DNA from: Cinclus cinclus
Lineage: Eukaryota; Chordata; Aves; Passeriformes; Cinclidae
Assembly: GCF_963662255.1 (NCBI RefSeq)
Contig: NC_085046.1
Span: 95,931,324-95,995,323 of the forward strand
Direction of reading: 5' to 3'
DNA length: 64,000 nucleotides
A model generated the notes under the pieces. It searched no databases. It saw only the letters and a list, made by a program, of their open reading frames with translations, and was not told the DNA's origin. A program made the translations under genes and the position numbers. Of the stretch, positions 52,301 through 64,000 are shown piece after piece. Every line of letters starts with the position of its first letter. The stretch's first letter is position 1.

Positions 52301-54413
52301 CAGGATCTTGAAAATAAATATCTCAAGAAACAATTGGGGGTTTGTGGCAGAAGCAGTAAATTCAGGGAAGTACATGGAAAATAATTCTAAGTACCCTTCC
52401 TCATCCATTGATGCAAATAATGACACTCTTTCTCCTGTCACTGTCAGTAAGGGTGCATTATGGAAATTTAGAGTTGCATAAAAGATAGATTTGTGGTAAT
52501 TATAATCTCTGGTGATGTTTGCAAACAATGATTTTTTATGTTTAATTGACATTTACTGGAAAGGTAGCAAAACCAGAACATATTTCACAGTACCACATAT
52601 TTTTTATCAGATCACTCAGTTTCCTCTCTTTCGCTTTTTCATTTTTTCATAACAGGAAGACATACAAGGAATAGCACTTCTCTGAAATTACCCTGGGAAA
52701 CTTTTTTCCCCCTCTAAAATATACGTACTGTTTGAATATAAGTCTATTCAAATATATCTTATATAAAATTGAAATGCTGTGTGGACTAAAGTGTTTTCTC
52801 AAAAAACTGATATGAGTTTCACTTAATATTATATAAAGTCAGTGCTTTATATATGTGTCGCGCTGGTAAGTCTGACTGTCTGCTTTAAGGAAAGATTAGT
52901 AATTGGAACACAAACAATTCTATCTCCAAGGTTCTCAGCCCATTATTTTTGCATTTCCACTGCAGGCTGCACAGAAGCGAAACAATCAGCACCAAGTGAA
53001 CACAAGGCCTTAATTTTCATCAAGACAACAAATGCAGTACATAAATGACACCTACTGAAACTATCTAATCTGTTGGGCTAGGAAGGCTGCTTCCTACCTT
53101 AAAATTAAAGAAGGCCCAGACCAGTGCACCATAGAATGCCACACAAAGTTCTTTGGTCTCCTTTTGCACGCATCATTCCATCCATAGATGCCAATATCTT
53201 TGCTATAGTTATTACGGGAACATAAGCTCACAGTAGGTTGATCAAGCTTTTAGTAGGGCTAGTGACATACATATCTCACGTATGACAAACAACACATAGT
53301 AATTCACTTTTATATCAGAACTTTGTTTTTGGCCTCTAGTCCTCACGCCTAAGGCACAGGCAGGCTGGTCTATAAGGAACTGAGAAAAACAAACCTAGGC
53401 TTAAATTTAGTAGACCTACATTAAAACGTCCACTGGGAAGATGTTTCTATGTCCACAGATTAAATGAAAGCTTCATAATGACTGGTCTGCTCAGGTAAAA
53501 ACACAACAAATAAAATCACTAGTGTAAAACAAAAGCAGTGTTGCACAAAGGGATATGAAATGCTGTTCATATTACAAATGACAGAATCAAGGGCCTGATG
53601 TTTGATATTTACATGTGCTTTTTGTATAGCACCAACTAGACTGCCTCATAATTAAAGACAACTCCCATGAGGTAGAAAGTAATTGCTCATTTGTAAATGA
53701 GGTACTTCTGGATCAAGAAGTGATTAAAATATTTATATTGCACAGCTTGTTCAATTCACTCATATAATCAGATTAATTTACTTTCATTCACCATGCATCA
53801 ACATTTACATGTTTTTTCTCAAAAAATGGTACTTGAAATAAAATAACTTTTTATTACCTATTTTGCAGCTTAATAATATCAGTGTGTGGGGTGGATAGAT
53901 GGCTACTGCCTCATTACCATTTGTTATTTACTCTGTAAGCATTACGTTGTGTACTGGACATGAAAAATTTATAGGTACTTAGGATGAAATAAATTTCAAT
54001 CTGGAATCTTCAGAGAATGCGGTTTGAATTAATGAAGATTCACTAATAACAAGTATGTATTATTATGTGAGTCCTGAGGAAAAAATGCCTTTTTTTTCTT
54101 CTTTCATCAAATCAAAGTGTTCACATCTGAAGGTCTTGTAAAACCTGAGATTCTTCTCTGACCTTTATTTATAAACTAAAATCTCTGCACTGCTGTGATT
54201 TCTGTTGCTTTCTCTCCCAAAGTATTTAAGACAATAAATTAACTGGAATACAAATCTAAAAACCTACTTTATGCCTGGAAGCCCTTTCAACTAAATATGT
54301 ATAAGCATGCAAATAATGTGTACTGTATTTGTCAGTGTCAGGGCCTGTAAATACATTGTTTTTGATACCAAGTGTCCAGATTCCCTAATGTCATTAAAGT
54401 GTCTGACAAAGTC

Positions 54414-54437
54414 TGCAGAGGAGACATTTCCTCTGCA
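54414..54437. repeat. Short perfect hairpin
   Basis: TGCAGAGGA and TCCTCTGCA are exact complements, giving a 9-bp stem with a 6-base loop (GACATT). It is too short for a miRNA precursor, and no T-run terminator follows. It is noted as an isolated inverted repeat. Confidence 0.5.
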
Positions 54438-56989
54438 TGTGGGACAGATCTGCCTGAAGTAGAACTTTCTTGGTGCTCAGAGCATCCTTTACAGCCTTCC
54501 CAAGAAAATGGGTAAAGGCTCAGATTTTAACTAAGTGGTTTAATATAATCAGTCATGTTTATCCAGCTTTGCCGTTAACAACAAGGTAGATACAAACCCT
54601 ACTAAAGGTACTGACAGTGGCAGTACTGAGGAACCTTACCAGGTCTGGGGACTTTGCATCATTAACTATCCTTCAACACTATGTTCTACATGGACTTACA
54701 TGGAAAAGCCATGAAAAAGGCATTTTGGCCAAGCAGAAGACAATTTGTATTCTGATGTAGCCTATCCTTGTTTCCATGGAAGAAAGAACTATCAATACAT
54801 GAATCATGGAAGAGCAGAGTATTTAGTCTGTGGTTATAGGACAAACCAGCATATCAAAGTTTAGACTTCCTGCAGACTCAATAAGCTGATTAAAAAAATA
54901 TATTTAAAAAGGCTCTGGCCTTAAACTGATGAGATAATATCTGAAAAAATTTATTGATCATCTGATTATGTTGAGATTTAATGCCGCCAGTTAGAAAAAA
55001 ATTGTTTTGCTAGTCTCCAAGATACTACTGTGAAACTATTATAAGAAAGAAAAATAATATTTAGTCAATAAATATTAAAAAATACACATATCTAGAGTCA
55101 AAAAGTTGCTTTCAAATAAAAAAATACTCCACTCTTTTACTTTATTCATCATGTTTACATTCAATGTGATCCATTGAGATGCAATGGCTGACTGAAGATA
55201 CAGCTCTGGAACAGATCAAAACATATCCTTTATGTGTTATTGCATCTATTTTACACCTCAATTTCTCATAGATTTTATGACATATTTTTTGTTAAATTAT
55301 ATTAAAAACTCATATATATTTCCTGTTATCCAGATGTTCATCAATATTTTCACTGAAGCCACATCAGATGATTCCAATTATTTTATTATTACTGGAACTT
55401 AACTTCTCACAATGTCAGTAGAACATCTAAATAGGAATTCATATGGGCTAAGCTAGTGAAAATGACATGTCTCTTTTATCTTTTTTTTTTTCAATCAGCA
55501 TAAAAAAAATTCAAGGTATGATTATGCTTGAAATACAATGTAGTTATGTAAACATACATTTTTGAGACAAATTTTTTGTGCTGTATCCTCCTGCAAGATA
55601 AGGGAATCTTGAAGAAAGTGTTCATACTAATCAATTTTTATTATGTAAACTTTTCCTTTCAGAAACCTGTCTGCTTGGTTAGCAGTTTTCCAAGGATGTT
55701 GCCAAAAGTTCTGGCTCACAAGTCAAAGATTACAGCAGGCACAAAACCTGTGGATAGGTTTATCCTTCATTTGCATGTCAAATGGTTCATAAACTGGCTA
55801 ACCTGCAAACCAAGACTGAGAAATAGAGCAATTGTACTGGGCATTAATTAGAATGTGAGTGAAGGAGAAGTATATAATCGTTTTCCTTCAGTCAATACAG
55901 AATATGATACATGGGAATTTCAAGCTCTTGGTTTTACAGACCTTGCCTGCACTTTGGATAAACAAACCTCAAAGTAACAATAGTTTTGTGAAGTGATTTT
56001 AAAGTAAATGTTAAATGAAATCTCTGATTTATAGTATTTATTTATTTTCTCTTTCAGTGCAGACAGATGATGTTCAGTGGACAGCTTAGGGCAGGAGATC
56101 TTCACAGAGTCTTGTTGCCTTCAGGAAAGGAATAGAACTGTGTTAAGTTCAGCTCTGTCAGATACAGGCTGCCTACAGTGTCTGCCTGCATAAAAGATAA
56201 TAAAACAGACAATTCTCCAGTATCAGACTAAATGATACCTCCTAAGAGACTTTGCTGTGATTTGCTAAAAAATAGAGGGAAAAAAATAGGTTAGAGGAAG
56301 GTTCTTGCCAAAACAAAAGCCTACCATATCTCTCTGACCAGCAAAGGGTCTTTATGGTTGCTGTTAGCATTTTCACAACTAGGCATAGTTCTTAGACTTC
56401 TGGCATAGAAATTCAGGGAAAAAAAGTTCATAGAAAAATGTTATGAGACCTCAGTGAGGAACAGTTGCTCTCTGGAAAGCACTGTAACAGAATTTGAAAC
56501 TATGAAACAGAAATTATAGTAAATAAAGACATGGTTCTAGTATAAAGAAACAAAGAAAGTCTTTATTGCTATGGTTTATGATAATTAAGGCTGAAGTTAG
56601 TTCTCTAAGGGTTTAGCCATTCTGACTCTCTCTTTCCTCAGGATTTTTGCTTGTTATAGTTAACTGTAACTTTGATCATTAGTTTTGTTATCTCCTGCTA
56701 CTAATCCTTAACAAAAATAACAGCAGAAACTTGTCCACAGAAGAGCAGCCACAAGCTGATTTTGTCTTCTTCATGTTTCAGGAAAAAAAATAAACTAAAA
56801 ATCTCCTCATAAATATCTATGTGTAATGTCCTTTATAGTAGATAGATCTGTTCCTATAAAGCCAAAATAGGAAGTTCTTCGAAGTCTAATTCGTAACCCT
56901 TATGCCATGTCTTGGACAAGATCTCACACAAATATAGCTTTCACATTTATTTATAGCATCTGCATTGTTCTGGTTGGGAAACAGGATTT

Positions 56990-57850
56990 TCATAGAATCA
57001 TGGAACCACAGAAAATTCAGACTGGAAGGGGATTTGTGAGCTCCTGCTCACAGCAGGGCCAGCTCTGGGTTCATGTCTAGTTGCACATGGCTTTGTGGCA
57101 GTTGAAAACCTCCAAAAGTACAGCTTTTTTGGGCAGCCTGACTCACTGCTGAGCTGTCCTTAAGGTGAAGAAACTTCTTTTTGTGTCCAACATGAATGTT
57201 TCCTGGCCCAGTTTGTGACCATTGTCCCTCTTCCCCCCACCACACAGCTGTGAAAGGTCAGGCTCCATCTCCTTGATAACATCCCTGAAAGTATTTGGGA
57301 GGTTGCTCTTAAAGCCTTCCTTGCTCCAGGTCTTGTCTCTCAGCGTGATCACACAGGGCAAGTTCTCCTATTGTCTTCACCCTGAGGATCTTCTCCTGAA
57401 TACACTTTAATTCATTGATGTCTTTCTTCTTATCTGGGAAAAAAAACCAAACAAAGTATTGTGGATTTGAAGCAATGAGTGCAGGATAAATTGCTGCCTG
57501 TATCTCCTGGCCCTAGTCCTCTTCATGGAGACCAGGGAGCTGTTGGCCCCTTTGCTGGCTCAGGTTCATCTCACTGCTCACCATAGATTTCCCAGAGCTG
57601 CACTCAGCCGGTCTCTTTTGCAACCTGTTGCCAATACAGGAACTCTTCTGCCCCAGGACCAGAACTTCATGCTTGTCCTTGCTCGAATTCTCAAGATTCC
57701 TATACATCCATTCCTCTAGCTTGTCCAGGCCTCTTTGGATGTATCCCTACCCCAACCCCATCAAATTGTCTCCCCTGAGTTTGGTTTTATCTACACTCCC
57801 GATGAGTATGTGCTCCACTGCCTCCTCCAAATCACTAATATCAGGCACAG
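56990..57850 (-). mobile_element. CR1 LINE, minus strand, 5'-truncated
   Basis: The plus strand opens with CATAGAATCATGGAACCACA, the complement of a CR1 3' end. It then follows a degraded CR1 order: GGGCAGCCTGACTCACTGCT (57133), TGATGTCTTTCTTCTTATCT (57416), TTGTCCAGGCCTCTTTGGAT (57721) and CCAAATCACTAATATCAGGC (57827). The copy is older and more diverged than the adjacent plus-strand one. Several 60-106-codon frames in it are artefacts. Its truncated 5' end abuts the 5' end of the next element. Confidence 0.8.
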
Positions 57851-58392
57851 CACCACAGCAAGCCAAGGGAGGGGATTGTCCTGCTCTGCTCTGCGCTGGG
57901 ACAGCCTCACCTCGAGTGCTGGGGGCAGTTCTGGGTGACACAGTATAGAAAAGGTTTAAAGCTATTAGACAGCATCTGGAGCAGAAGCTGTGTGAAGAGC
58001 ACATGTGCTCACTTGGTCTGTTCATCCTGGAGGAGACTGAGAATAGACCTCATTGCAATTACAGCTTCCTGGTGAGGGAAAGAGGAGGGGTGATCTCACT
58101 GATCTCTTCCCTAAGGTGACAGTGACAGGACCCAAGAGAACTTCATGAAGCTGCTTCAGGGGAGGTTTAGGTTGGATATTAGGACAGGTTTCTTCACCCA
58201 GAGGGTGTTTGGGCTCTGGATAAGGCTCCCCAAGGAAGTGCTCACAGCCCCAAGCCTGGCAGAGCTCAAGAAGTGCTTGGAAAATACTCTTGGGCATAGA
58301 GTGTGACTTCTGGGGCCATCCTTAGCAGGAGTTGGGCTTTGATGGTCCTTTAGGTTCCCTTCCAGCTCAGGCTATTCTATGATTCTATGAGT
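57851..58392 (+). mobile_element. CR1 LINE, plus strand, 5'-truncated
   Basis: Starts around AGCAAGCCAAGGGAGGGGAT and continues through CTGGGACAGCCTCACCTCGA (57896), a GAGGTTTAGGTTGGATATTA block (58164) and TTCCCTTCCAGCTCAGGCTA (58356), to the CR1 3' terminus TTCTATGATTCTATGAG. The order and the terminal octamer repeats identify CR1. It lies head to head with the minus-strand CR1 on its left. Each copy has its own 3' terminus, so these are two insertions, not one inverted by twin priming. Confidence 0.9.
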
Positions 58393-61300
58393 GATTTCAT
58401 TACTTTTGTCACAAAGGCAGAGACTCCTGTTGTTACAATTAGATGCAGATTCAAATTAAGCTGCTAGAGTCCACATAACCTTCATGTTGCTGTTGGGGGT
58501 TTTCAAATTATAAGCATGGAATGGCTTGTCTCATTTTGATGTGAAGTTTATGTTTCACATATTATTCTTGCTTGACATTAAGCAGTAAAAAGATCGCAGC
58601 TCCATTTCTTTTTGTCAGCAGCCTCTGTTTTTGTAGAGGTGTCTGTAAATATATTAAGCATCTGTTCATTTATATATTCATTAATTAATAGGAATAACTT
58701 AATAAGCTTTTTTCTCATATTTTCCACTAAGGCTAAATGTTTAGTGCATACCAAATCAATGAAAATTTAATTCTCGTGATAGAGACATTGCCATTTCCTT
58801 CTTTCCAGGGATGTGAGAGAGACAAGGATTTCTACATTTTAGTGCAGATTTCAACTGTCAGTTATAAATACTAATTTCTCACACCTACTTTAACAATATC
58901 ATTTTTTCTTAATGGAATTTCTTGTTTCATGTCTTCCTTTTCTACCTATGGACTATTTAGCATTGGTCCAGATAAAACATATGGATGCACTTCTTTCCTT
59001 TGTATTTCTTTTTTCCCCCAAGACTGCATTCAATACATATACATGTGCATATCTCAACAGTAATAAACACCTAATTAGAGATTAATCTTGCACCTCAACT
59101 CTCTGAACAGCTCCAGTTCATCAATGAGCTGGAAATAGTATCTATGTTCTTAATGTAGAGAAGCCTGGTTTTTATTAATTAATTCATTAGTGAAAACTGA
59201 ATGCCTGGAGAGAAATCTGTTCATACAGACACAGGTTGTTGACCCCAGAACAGAAAATTATATTTAAAACCAGGAAGACAAAGTTTGTTGGTTTCTGTTG
59301 AAAGTACTTGTATTGCTACATTTTTTATCACTGTACTTTATGAAAAATATATCAAACCTAATCTGGAGCTCAAAAAGAAAATCCATGCACACACACACAC
59401 GAACATGTAGAAGAAAAATAAAAACCTTACAGTATAAATTAAAAAATATAAAATTTCCCAGTAGTAATGGGATGCTTCTGGAAAAAGCAGATCTCTCTAG
59501 GCTCTTCTAGTTGCCAAAGACACACACAATATTTTATCATTATTAGCCCTTAAGTACACAGGCAAGAAAGTATCATGTTCTTTGCAGTCACAGAAAAAAT
59601 GTTATTTTGAGCAAATTTAGATCAGTAAAATGGAGGAAAGAAGGATGGAGAGCTTACAGTGATGCACAATTATCAGAGTGAAAGGGCTATGAACACTTCA
59701 GTCACGTTTCTTAAAAAAATGCTTGTGGAAACTGATTTAAGGAGGGAAGGAGGAATGAAGAATAAGAAAAACAGAATGCTTGAGCATATGTGTTCCTGCA
59801 TTTCACCTGGTCATGCTTAATCTACATCGTTTCACATTCATCAAAACAAGACAAACAGGTGCACACTGTGTATTTGGGCATCTTGTTGATTCAGTCAAAT
59901 CATCAGTTTTCCAAGTAGTAAACAAAACATTTTCTGTAAAACTCTACCACTGGCAAAGCAGTATATTTTTCATTTGAATTCCCAAATGTGGACAAGAGAT
60001 GTCATCCCAGCTGTTCTCTTCCTACTTTAGCTTTCAAAATGCAGACTTTTAGTGCCATAAATGGAGGAGTACATTTTTCAAAACATTTTCTTAAAATGCA
60101 TTGCTGCCCTCTTCAATTATTATTATTAAGTGGGACTTTCAAAAACCTCCAGAGAAGTTAGAACAATAGCTCCAGAGAGATTTAGAGAAAGCAGTACTTT
60201 TAGTTTATATCTTCATATCTTTTAACCCTTTCTACATTTAAGGGAGTTTATGATTAAATATATGGTTATGGCAAGCACCTTAAATCACATTGTTAAGAAT
60301 GGCTCACTCTTACTCATAGAAGAAACAATGCGACTGATTTCTGGAGTTCTGGAAAATCATATTTTGCTGTCTTACAGGCATTTATTGTCTGATTTCTCCA
60401 TCTGTAAAAGGATGATAGGTAGCTGCTCTGTGTCTCACTGGCATGCAGAGGAGACTTTTAATTGCATTTAGATTACTTAATCATTGAAACTGGTGATGAA
60501 ACAACCATTGGCATTAGTGACTGGACTATTCATAGAAACTGTATTTCATGAGGTTTACCAGGCCATTATGAAGTATTCCAACCAGTCCTCTCTTTTAGCC
60601 TGTAAAAAACAGCTCTATTTTATCTACCTTTTGAAATCTCACATAGTCTGTTCTATTATTTAGCTGTCCTTGCAAGCAGGCATTTTTCTCAAATTTCTGA
60701 AATTAATACTTTATTCAATAAGTCAAGTAAATTATATCTTGATGATAGGAAAAATTCTTTGTGTTTTCAAATACCTCATAAACACTGTAACAGTTTACTA
60801 GTGAAGATTGTTATTGTGTTTCCTCTAAACTTTCCTATTTCTATCTCTCCTGTTCTTTCATCCTAGAAGGAATTCCTTGTAAATGTCTCTATTAAAACGG
60901 TTGACATGGTAATTCTAAGGTAGACAATTAATAAAAAAATATTATTTCTTTTTTTTTTAAGGTGGCCTTTATGATATTTGTCATATCTGCAGCTAAGTCA
61001 TTTTGGCTCAAATACCATATTTGAATAGATAAAACACCAAGATCAGTTATTTCCGCTCTCCTAGCAAGATTTTCCTACCTCTTCTAAATTTGGTATTTAC
61101 TGGGGATAGGAGACCGGGTTGACTAAAAAGGTATAATACTTACCCTTTTTGAATTTCATCATGTTACTTTGAGACCATATCCTCACTTGAAAAATCCTCT
61201 TTTAATTCAAAACTTATCCTTCTCAAGCACGTGGATCTTCCCTACTATATAAGAAAATTCCTGATTCAATTATCATAGCCTTTAACACAAATTAAACCTG

Positions 61301-61570
61301 TGTAGTTCCAGCTCCAAAGCATATCTCTGAGGGTTCGCACAGTAAATCCTCTCAGTTTTAGAGAAAGTTTTCATTGAATTACAGGGAAGTTTTGTTGGAA
61401 AGCAGAGACTTGTTAAAGCCAAGGAAACACTGGATGGATACCCCTAATAATCTCTGTATATGCAAAATCGACTGATTTGCAGATTTCTAAGAGAAGATTT
61501 AAGGTTGTGATTTCAGATAGAAAACCTGGAATACAACTGAAGGCAGGGCTTTTGGGCTACATCGGCACCA
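58393..61570. other. Unique AT-rich non-coding DNA
   Basis: No gene or transposon recognised. A short (CA)n run lies at about 59389-59400. All frames are under 75 codons and look like chance. Confidence 0.65.
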
Positions 61571-62157
61571 TGGTGCTGGTTTTGGCTCGGGTAATTTTCT
61601 TCACAGTAGCTGATACAGGGCTGTGTTTTCATTTTGTGCTGAGAATATGGCTGATAACACACTGATGGTTTTAGTAACTTACTGCTGAGCAGCACTTACC
61701 CAGAGTTAAGGCCTCTTGTACTGCCCCACTAACAATTGGCTGGGGGTGCACAAGGAGCTGGGAGGGGACACAGATGGGACAGGTGACCCAACTGACCCAA
61801 GGGACATTCCATAACATATGGCATCTTGTTCAGCATATAGATCTGGAGGAAGAGAATGAAGAAAAAGAAGGAAAGGACATTCAGGGTATTGTTTGTCTTC
61901 CCAAGTCACCATTACAGGTGATGGAGTCTTTCTTTCCTGGGAATGGCTGAAGACTTGCCTGCGCTTTGGATGTGGTGAATTAATTCCTTATTTTGCTCTG
62001 CTTGTGTACACACCTTTTCCTTTACCTATTAAATGGTCTTTATCAGAAAAGATGAATTTTCTCATTTTTTTCTCTTCTGGTTCTCTTCCCCATCTCACCA
62101 GGGGGTAGCGAGCAAGTTGCTGTGTGGGGCTTAGCTCCTGGCTGGGGTTAAAACACA
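61571..62157 (+). mobile_element. Solo LTR, avian ERVL family
   Basis: Starts at TGGTGCTGGTTTTGGCTCGG and follows the order I recall for a widespread bird ERVL LTR: AATTTTCTTCACAGTAGCTG (61592), GGCTGGGGGTGCACAAGGAG (61738), GTCTTCCCAAGTCACCATTA (61894), ATTAAA polyadenylation signal (62028-62033), and GGGGCTTAGCTCCTGGCTGG near the end, finishing with GGTTAAAACACA. A degraded TATA-type box (ATATAG) lies at 61835. About 587 bases with no retroviral interior or partner LTR nearby, so it is a solo LTR. The frames of 60-71 codons inside it are artefacts. Confidence 0.85.
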
Positions 62158-64000
62158 CTTACACCAGCTGCATTCAGTTGACTGATAAGACAATTCCTAA
62201 AAGACAAGCATCCAAAGAGACGTAGTAAGGACAAGGAAAGGAAAGTAAACTCAATTTCTCACTGATGTGAGAAAGAAAAGAGAACTCCCACAGTTTGGAA
62301 GTGTGTGCCAGGTGATGTTTCTTTGATTGAAACTCTGCTCTCTGTCCTGATAGACAGCAACAGAATAAAAACCAGATTGGGCATATCACAGAAGGCAATA
62401 TAACAAATGGTGGTGGTAGACATCTAGCATTGTTCTATCAGAAAACACAAGCAAAACATAATACAGAATGCAGCATATGAGAGCTGCTATGATCTACTGC
62501 AATAAAATGAAAAATGGTTGCAGACATATTGAGTTGTACTTCTAATGTGTAAAGGTAACATAAAAGCTGTGATTGGGAACAAAAAAAAAGTGTAGGTTTT
62601 ACACCAATTTAAGAGGCAATAATATCAATCTTCACTGAAAAAAAAACCAACAAAAAAAAGAAATTTATACAATTATATATATATATATATATTATTTTTA
62701 CCTCTATGTTCTATTATGCATGATTAACTGTACTCAGTTTTGTCTTTGAAAATAATGGAATCATACATGACAAGTAGTAAATATTTGCAGGTTTGAGCTT
62801 TTCTGTGATTTGAAACACAGGAATAATGTTCTCTGTTTTGAAACAATAAAATTGTTGTAATTGTAAGCTAATTGTAAGATTATTGAAATTTTTTAACAAT
62901 AAACTGCATCTTGTAGGGAAATAAAAACAATGATGAAGAGAAAAGAAAAATGTGCTTGAAGGATTCTCAGACAGATGACCTTTAAGAATGTATTATGGGG
63001 AACAACCAGTATTTTAGTATGAAACGTTCAATTTTCTTAAAACTCCTTTAGTTTCTTACCTGATCAATCAGAGATATGTTTGGCAGGCCACTGACAAATT
63101 TAATATTTCATGCATTTATGTCTCATGCCAAGTATCCTCAATGAAACTGTAATTAGAAAACAAATTAAGGAGGCCAAGATACAAGTCCACAAAGATGTAT
63201 TGTAAGATCTTATTTAAATATCTAATTCCTCTTGAGAAACACTCAGACATGATTTCCATGACAATAAGAGTTGTCTCTTTTATTTTTAATTGACATATGA
63301 TAAGGTCTCTGTAGTGCAATGACATTTGATATAAATATTTCTAGGAAAAGTCTAGCCATTTCAGCGCAGAATAGCTAGAGCAAATTAGTTCATAAAAAAC
63401 CTTTTCTCCAACACGGCTTTGCATTTCCCAAGATAGCTTGGTGTCTTCTAGGTAAGATATTTCTGTACCACACACAATTTATTAGCGAATCATGATAGCG
63501 CAAGTTAAGAAAATCAAGACAAACCAGAAAAAGTATAAATTGCATATTTCAAATATTCTGGATAGCTCAGTGAAAGTTATTTTGTATTGTTCAATAGAAA
63601 TAAAATACTGCTTCATTTTGAAAGACTAACTTTTCTTTTTCTTTTTAATTAATTCCAAAACCATCAATGTTTATTTGAGAAACACAGCTGTGTGAAAGTT
63701 GTGATTTGTAGGAAAAGTGGAAGATTAGGCATTGTATGAATGAATGAACTGGTTGCTTTTCCAAAAAGAGTAATACCACCCTTTTTTTTTTTCCCTTGCT
63801 AATGTTTCATATCCCTATTTGCTGCACAAAGTATCCACTTACATACATATTTTCACAAGTAGAGACTGTATTTCACCCATATTATTAATTTTTAAGCATT
63901 GTAAAGGGAATTTACTTTGTTTCTCAGGCTTCTCTTTTTCTGAAAATTAAGAGCAATATCTATAATACTTGTGAAATAAAATTCTGCCAAACATCAAAAT
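62158..64000. other. Unique AT-rich non-coding DNA
   Basis: No gene or transposon recognised. Contains a (TA)n tract at 62674-62692 next to A-rich runs. All frames are under 75 codons. Confidence 0.65.
62674..62692. repeat. (TA)n microsatellite
   Basis: About nine uninterrupted TA dinucleotides in a strongly AT-rich setting. Confidence 0.9.

Larger units (their letters stand above)
39665..56989. other. Long unique AT-rich gene desert
   Basis: More than 17 kb without a gene or recognisable transposon. Slightly GC-richer patches with short, domain-free frames occur at about 40.76-40.97, 43.64-44.2, 46.09-46.45 and 47.56-48.05 kb. Simple features are a poly-A run at about 48388-48403, a hairpin at 54414-54437 and the G-quadruplex motif at 43.3 kb (listed separately). 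The near absence of repeats over such a length is noteworthy in itself. I see no tRNA, rRNA or other structural RNA gene. Confidence 0.6.

Noticed and set aside
57851..58392. Twin-primed inversion of a single CR1
   Set aside because: Both halves of the head-to-head pair carry their own CR1 3' terminus, which a single twin-primed insertion would not have.
1..64000. Bacterial-type systems: operons, CRISPR arrays, phage or defence islands
   Set aside because: No coding density, no ribosome binding sites and no regularly spaced direct repeats. Repeat content is plainly avian-type vertebrate DNA.

Overview
The window looks like AT-rich, non-coding vertebrate DNA, most likely from a bird and probably a songbird. 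The evidence is five or six 5'-truncated CR1 retrotransposon fragments with the avian-type 3' end (repeats of ATTCTATG), avian-style ERVL-class long terminal repeats, and long purine/pyrimidine microsatellites in an otherwise unique, roughly one-third GC background. I see no bacterial, phage or organellar signature: no operons, no ribosome binding sites, no tRNA or rRNA genes, no CRISPR array. The species call is an inference from repeat types recalled from memory.

No host protein-coding gene can be supported. The longest open reading frames are either translations of a simple repeat (about 7.8-8.4 kb) or lie inside CR1 copies (18.39-18.74 kb and 23.59-24.04 kb). Other short ORFs have no recognisable domain, no codon bias and no splice structure. 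The window is therefore an intergenic desert or the inside of a very large intron.

Layout. 1-7.87 kb: unique AT-rich sequence. 7.88-8.24 kb: a compound GGGGAAA/GGAAA satellite. 8.24-18.3 kb: unique, with one GC-richer patch at 12.86-13.34 kb. 18.3-19.3 kb: degraded minus-strand CR1. 23.29-24.12 kb: minus-strand CR1, followed by a plus-strand solo LTR at 24.40-25.10 kb. 25.1-32.2 kb: unique, with a (TTA)n tract and clustered GATAA and TTAATT motifs. 32.24-32.65 kb: plus-strand CR1 with an internal deletion. 36.43-36.61 kb: (CCCTT)36. 37.8-39.66 kb: remnant of a minus-strand ERVL-like element with LTR, tRNA-Leu-like primer site, short non-coding interior and part of a second LTR. 39.7-57.0 kb: long unique desert with a very compact G-quadruplex motif at 43.3 kb. 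57.0-58.4 kb: two CR1 copies head to head. 61.57-62.16 kb: plus-strand solo ERVL LTR. The rest is unique AT-rich DNA.

Because there are no genes, nothing here works together as a pathway. The most notable items are the two long pentanucleotide tracts with G-rich strands on opposite DNA strands (one containing twelve GGGG runs, the other the AAGGG unit known from human repeat-expansion disease), the 43.3-kb G-quadruplex motif, the ERVL-like remnant with its short interior, and a possible 9-nt microexon on the minus strand at 33.62 kb. I did not find a convincing new biological system.
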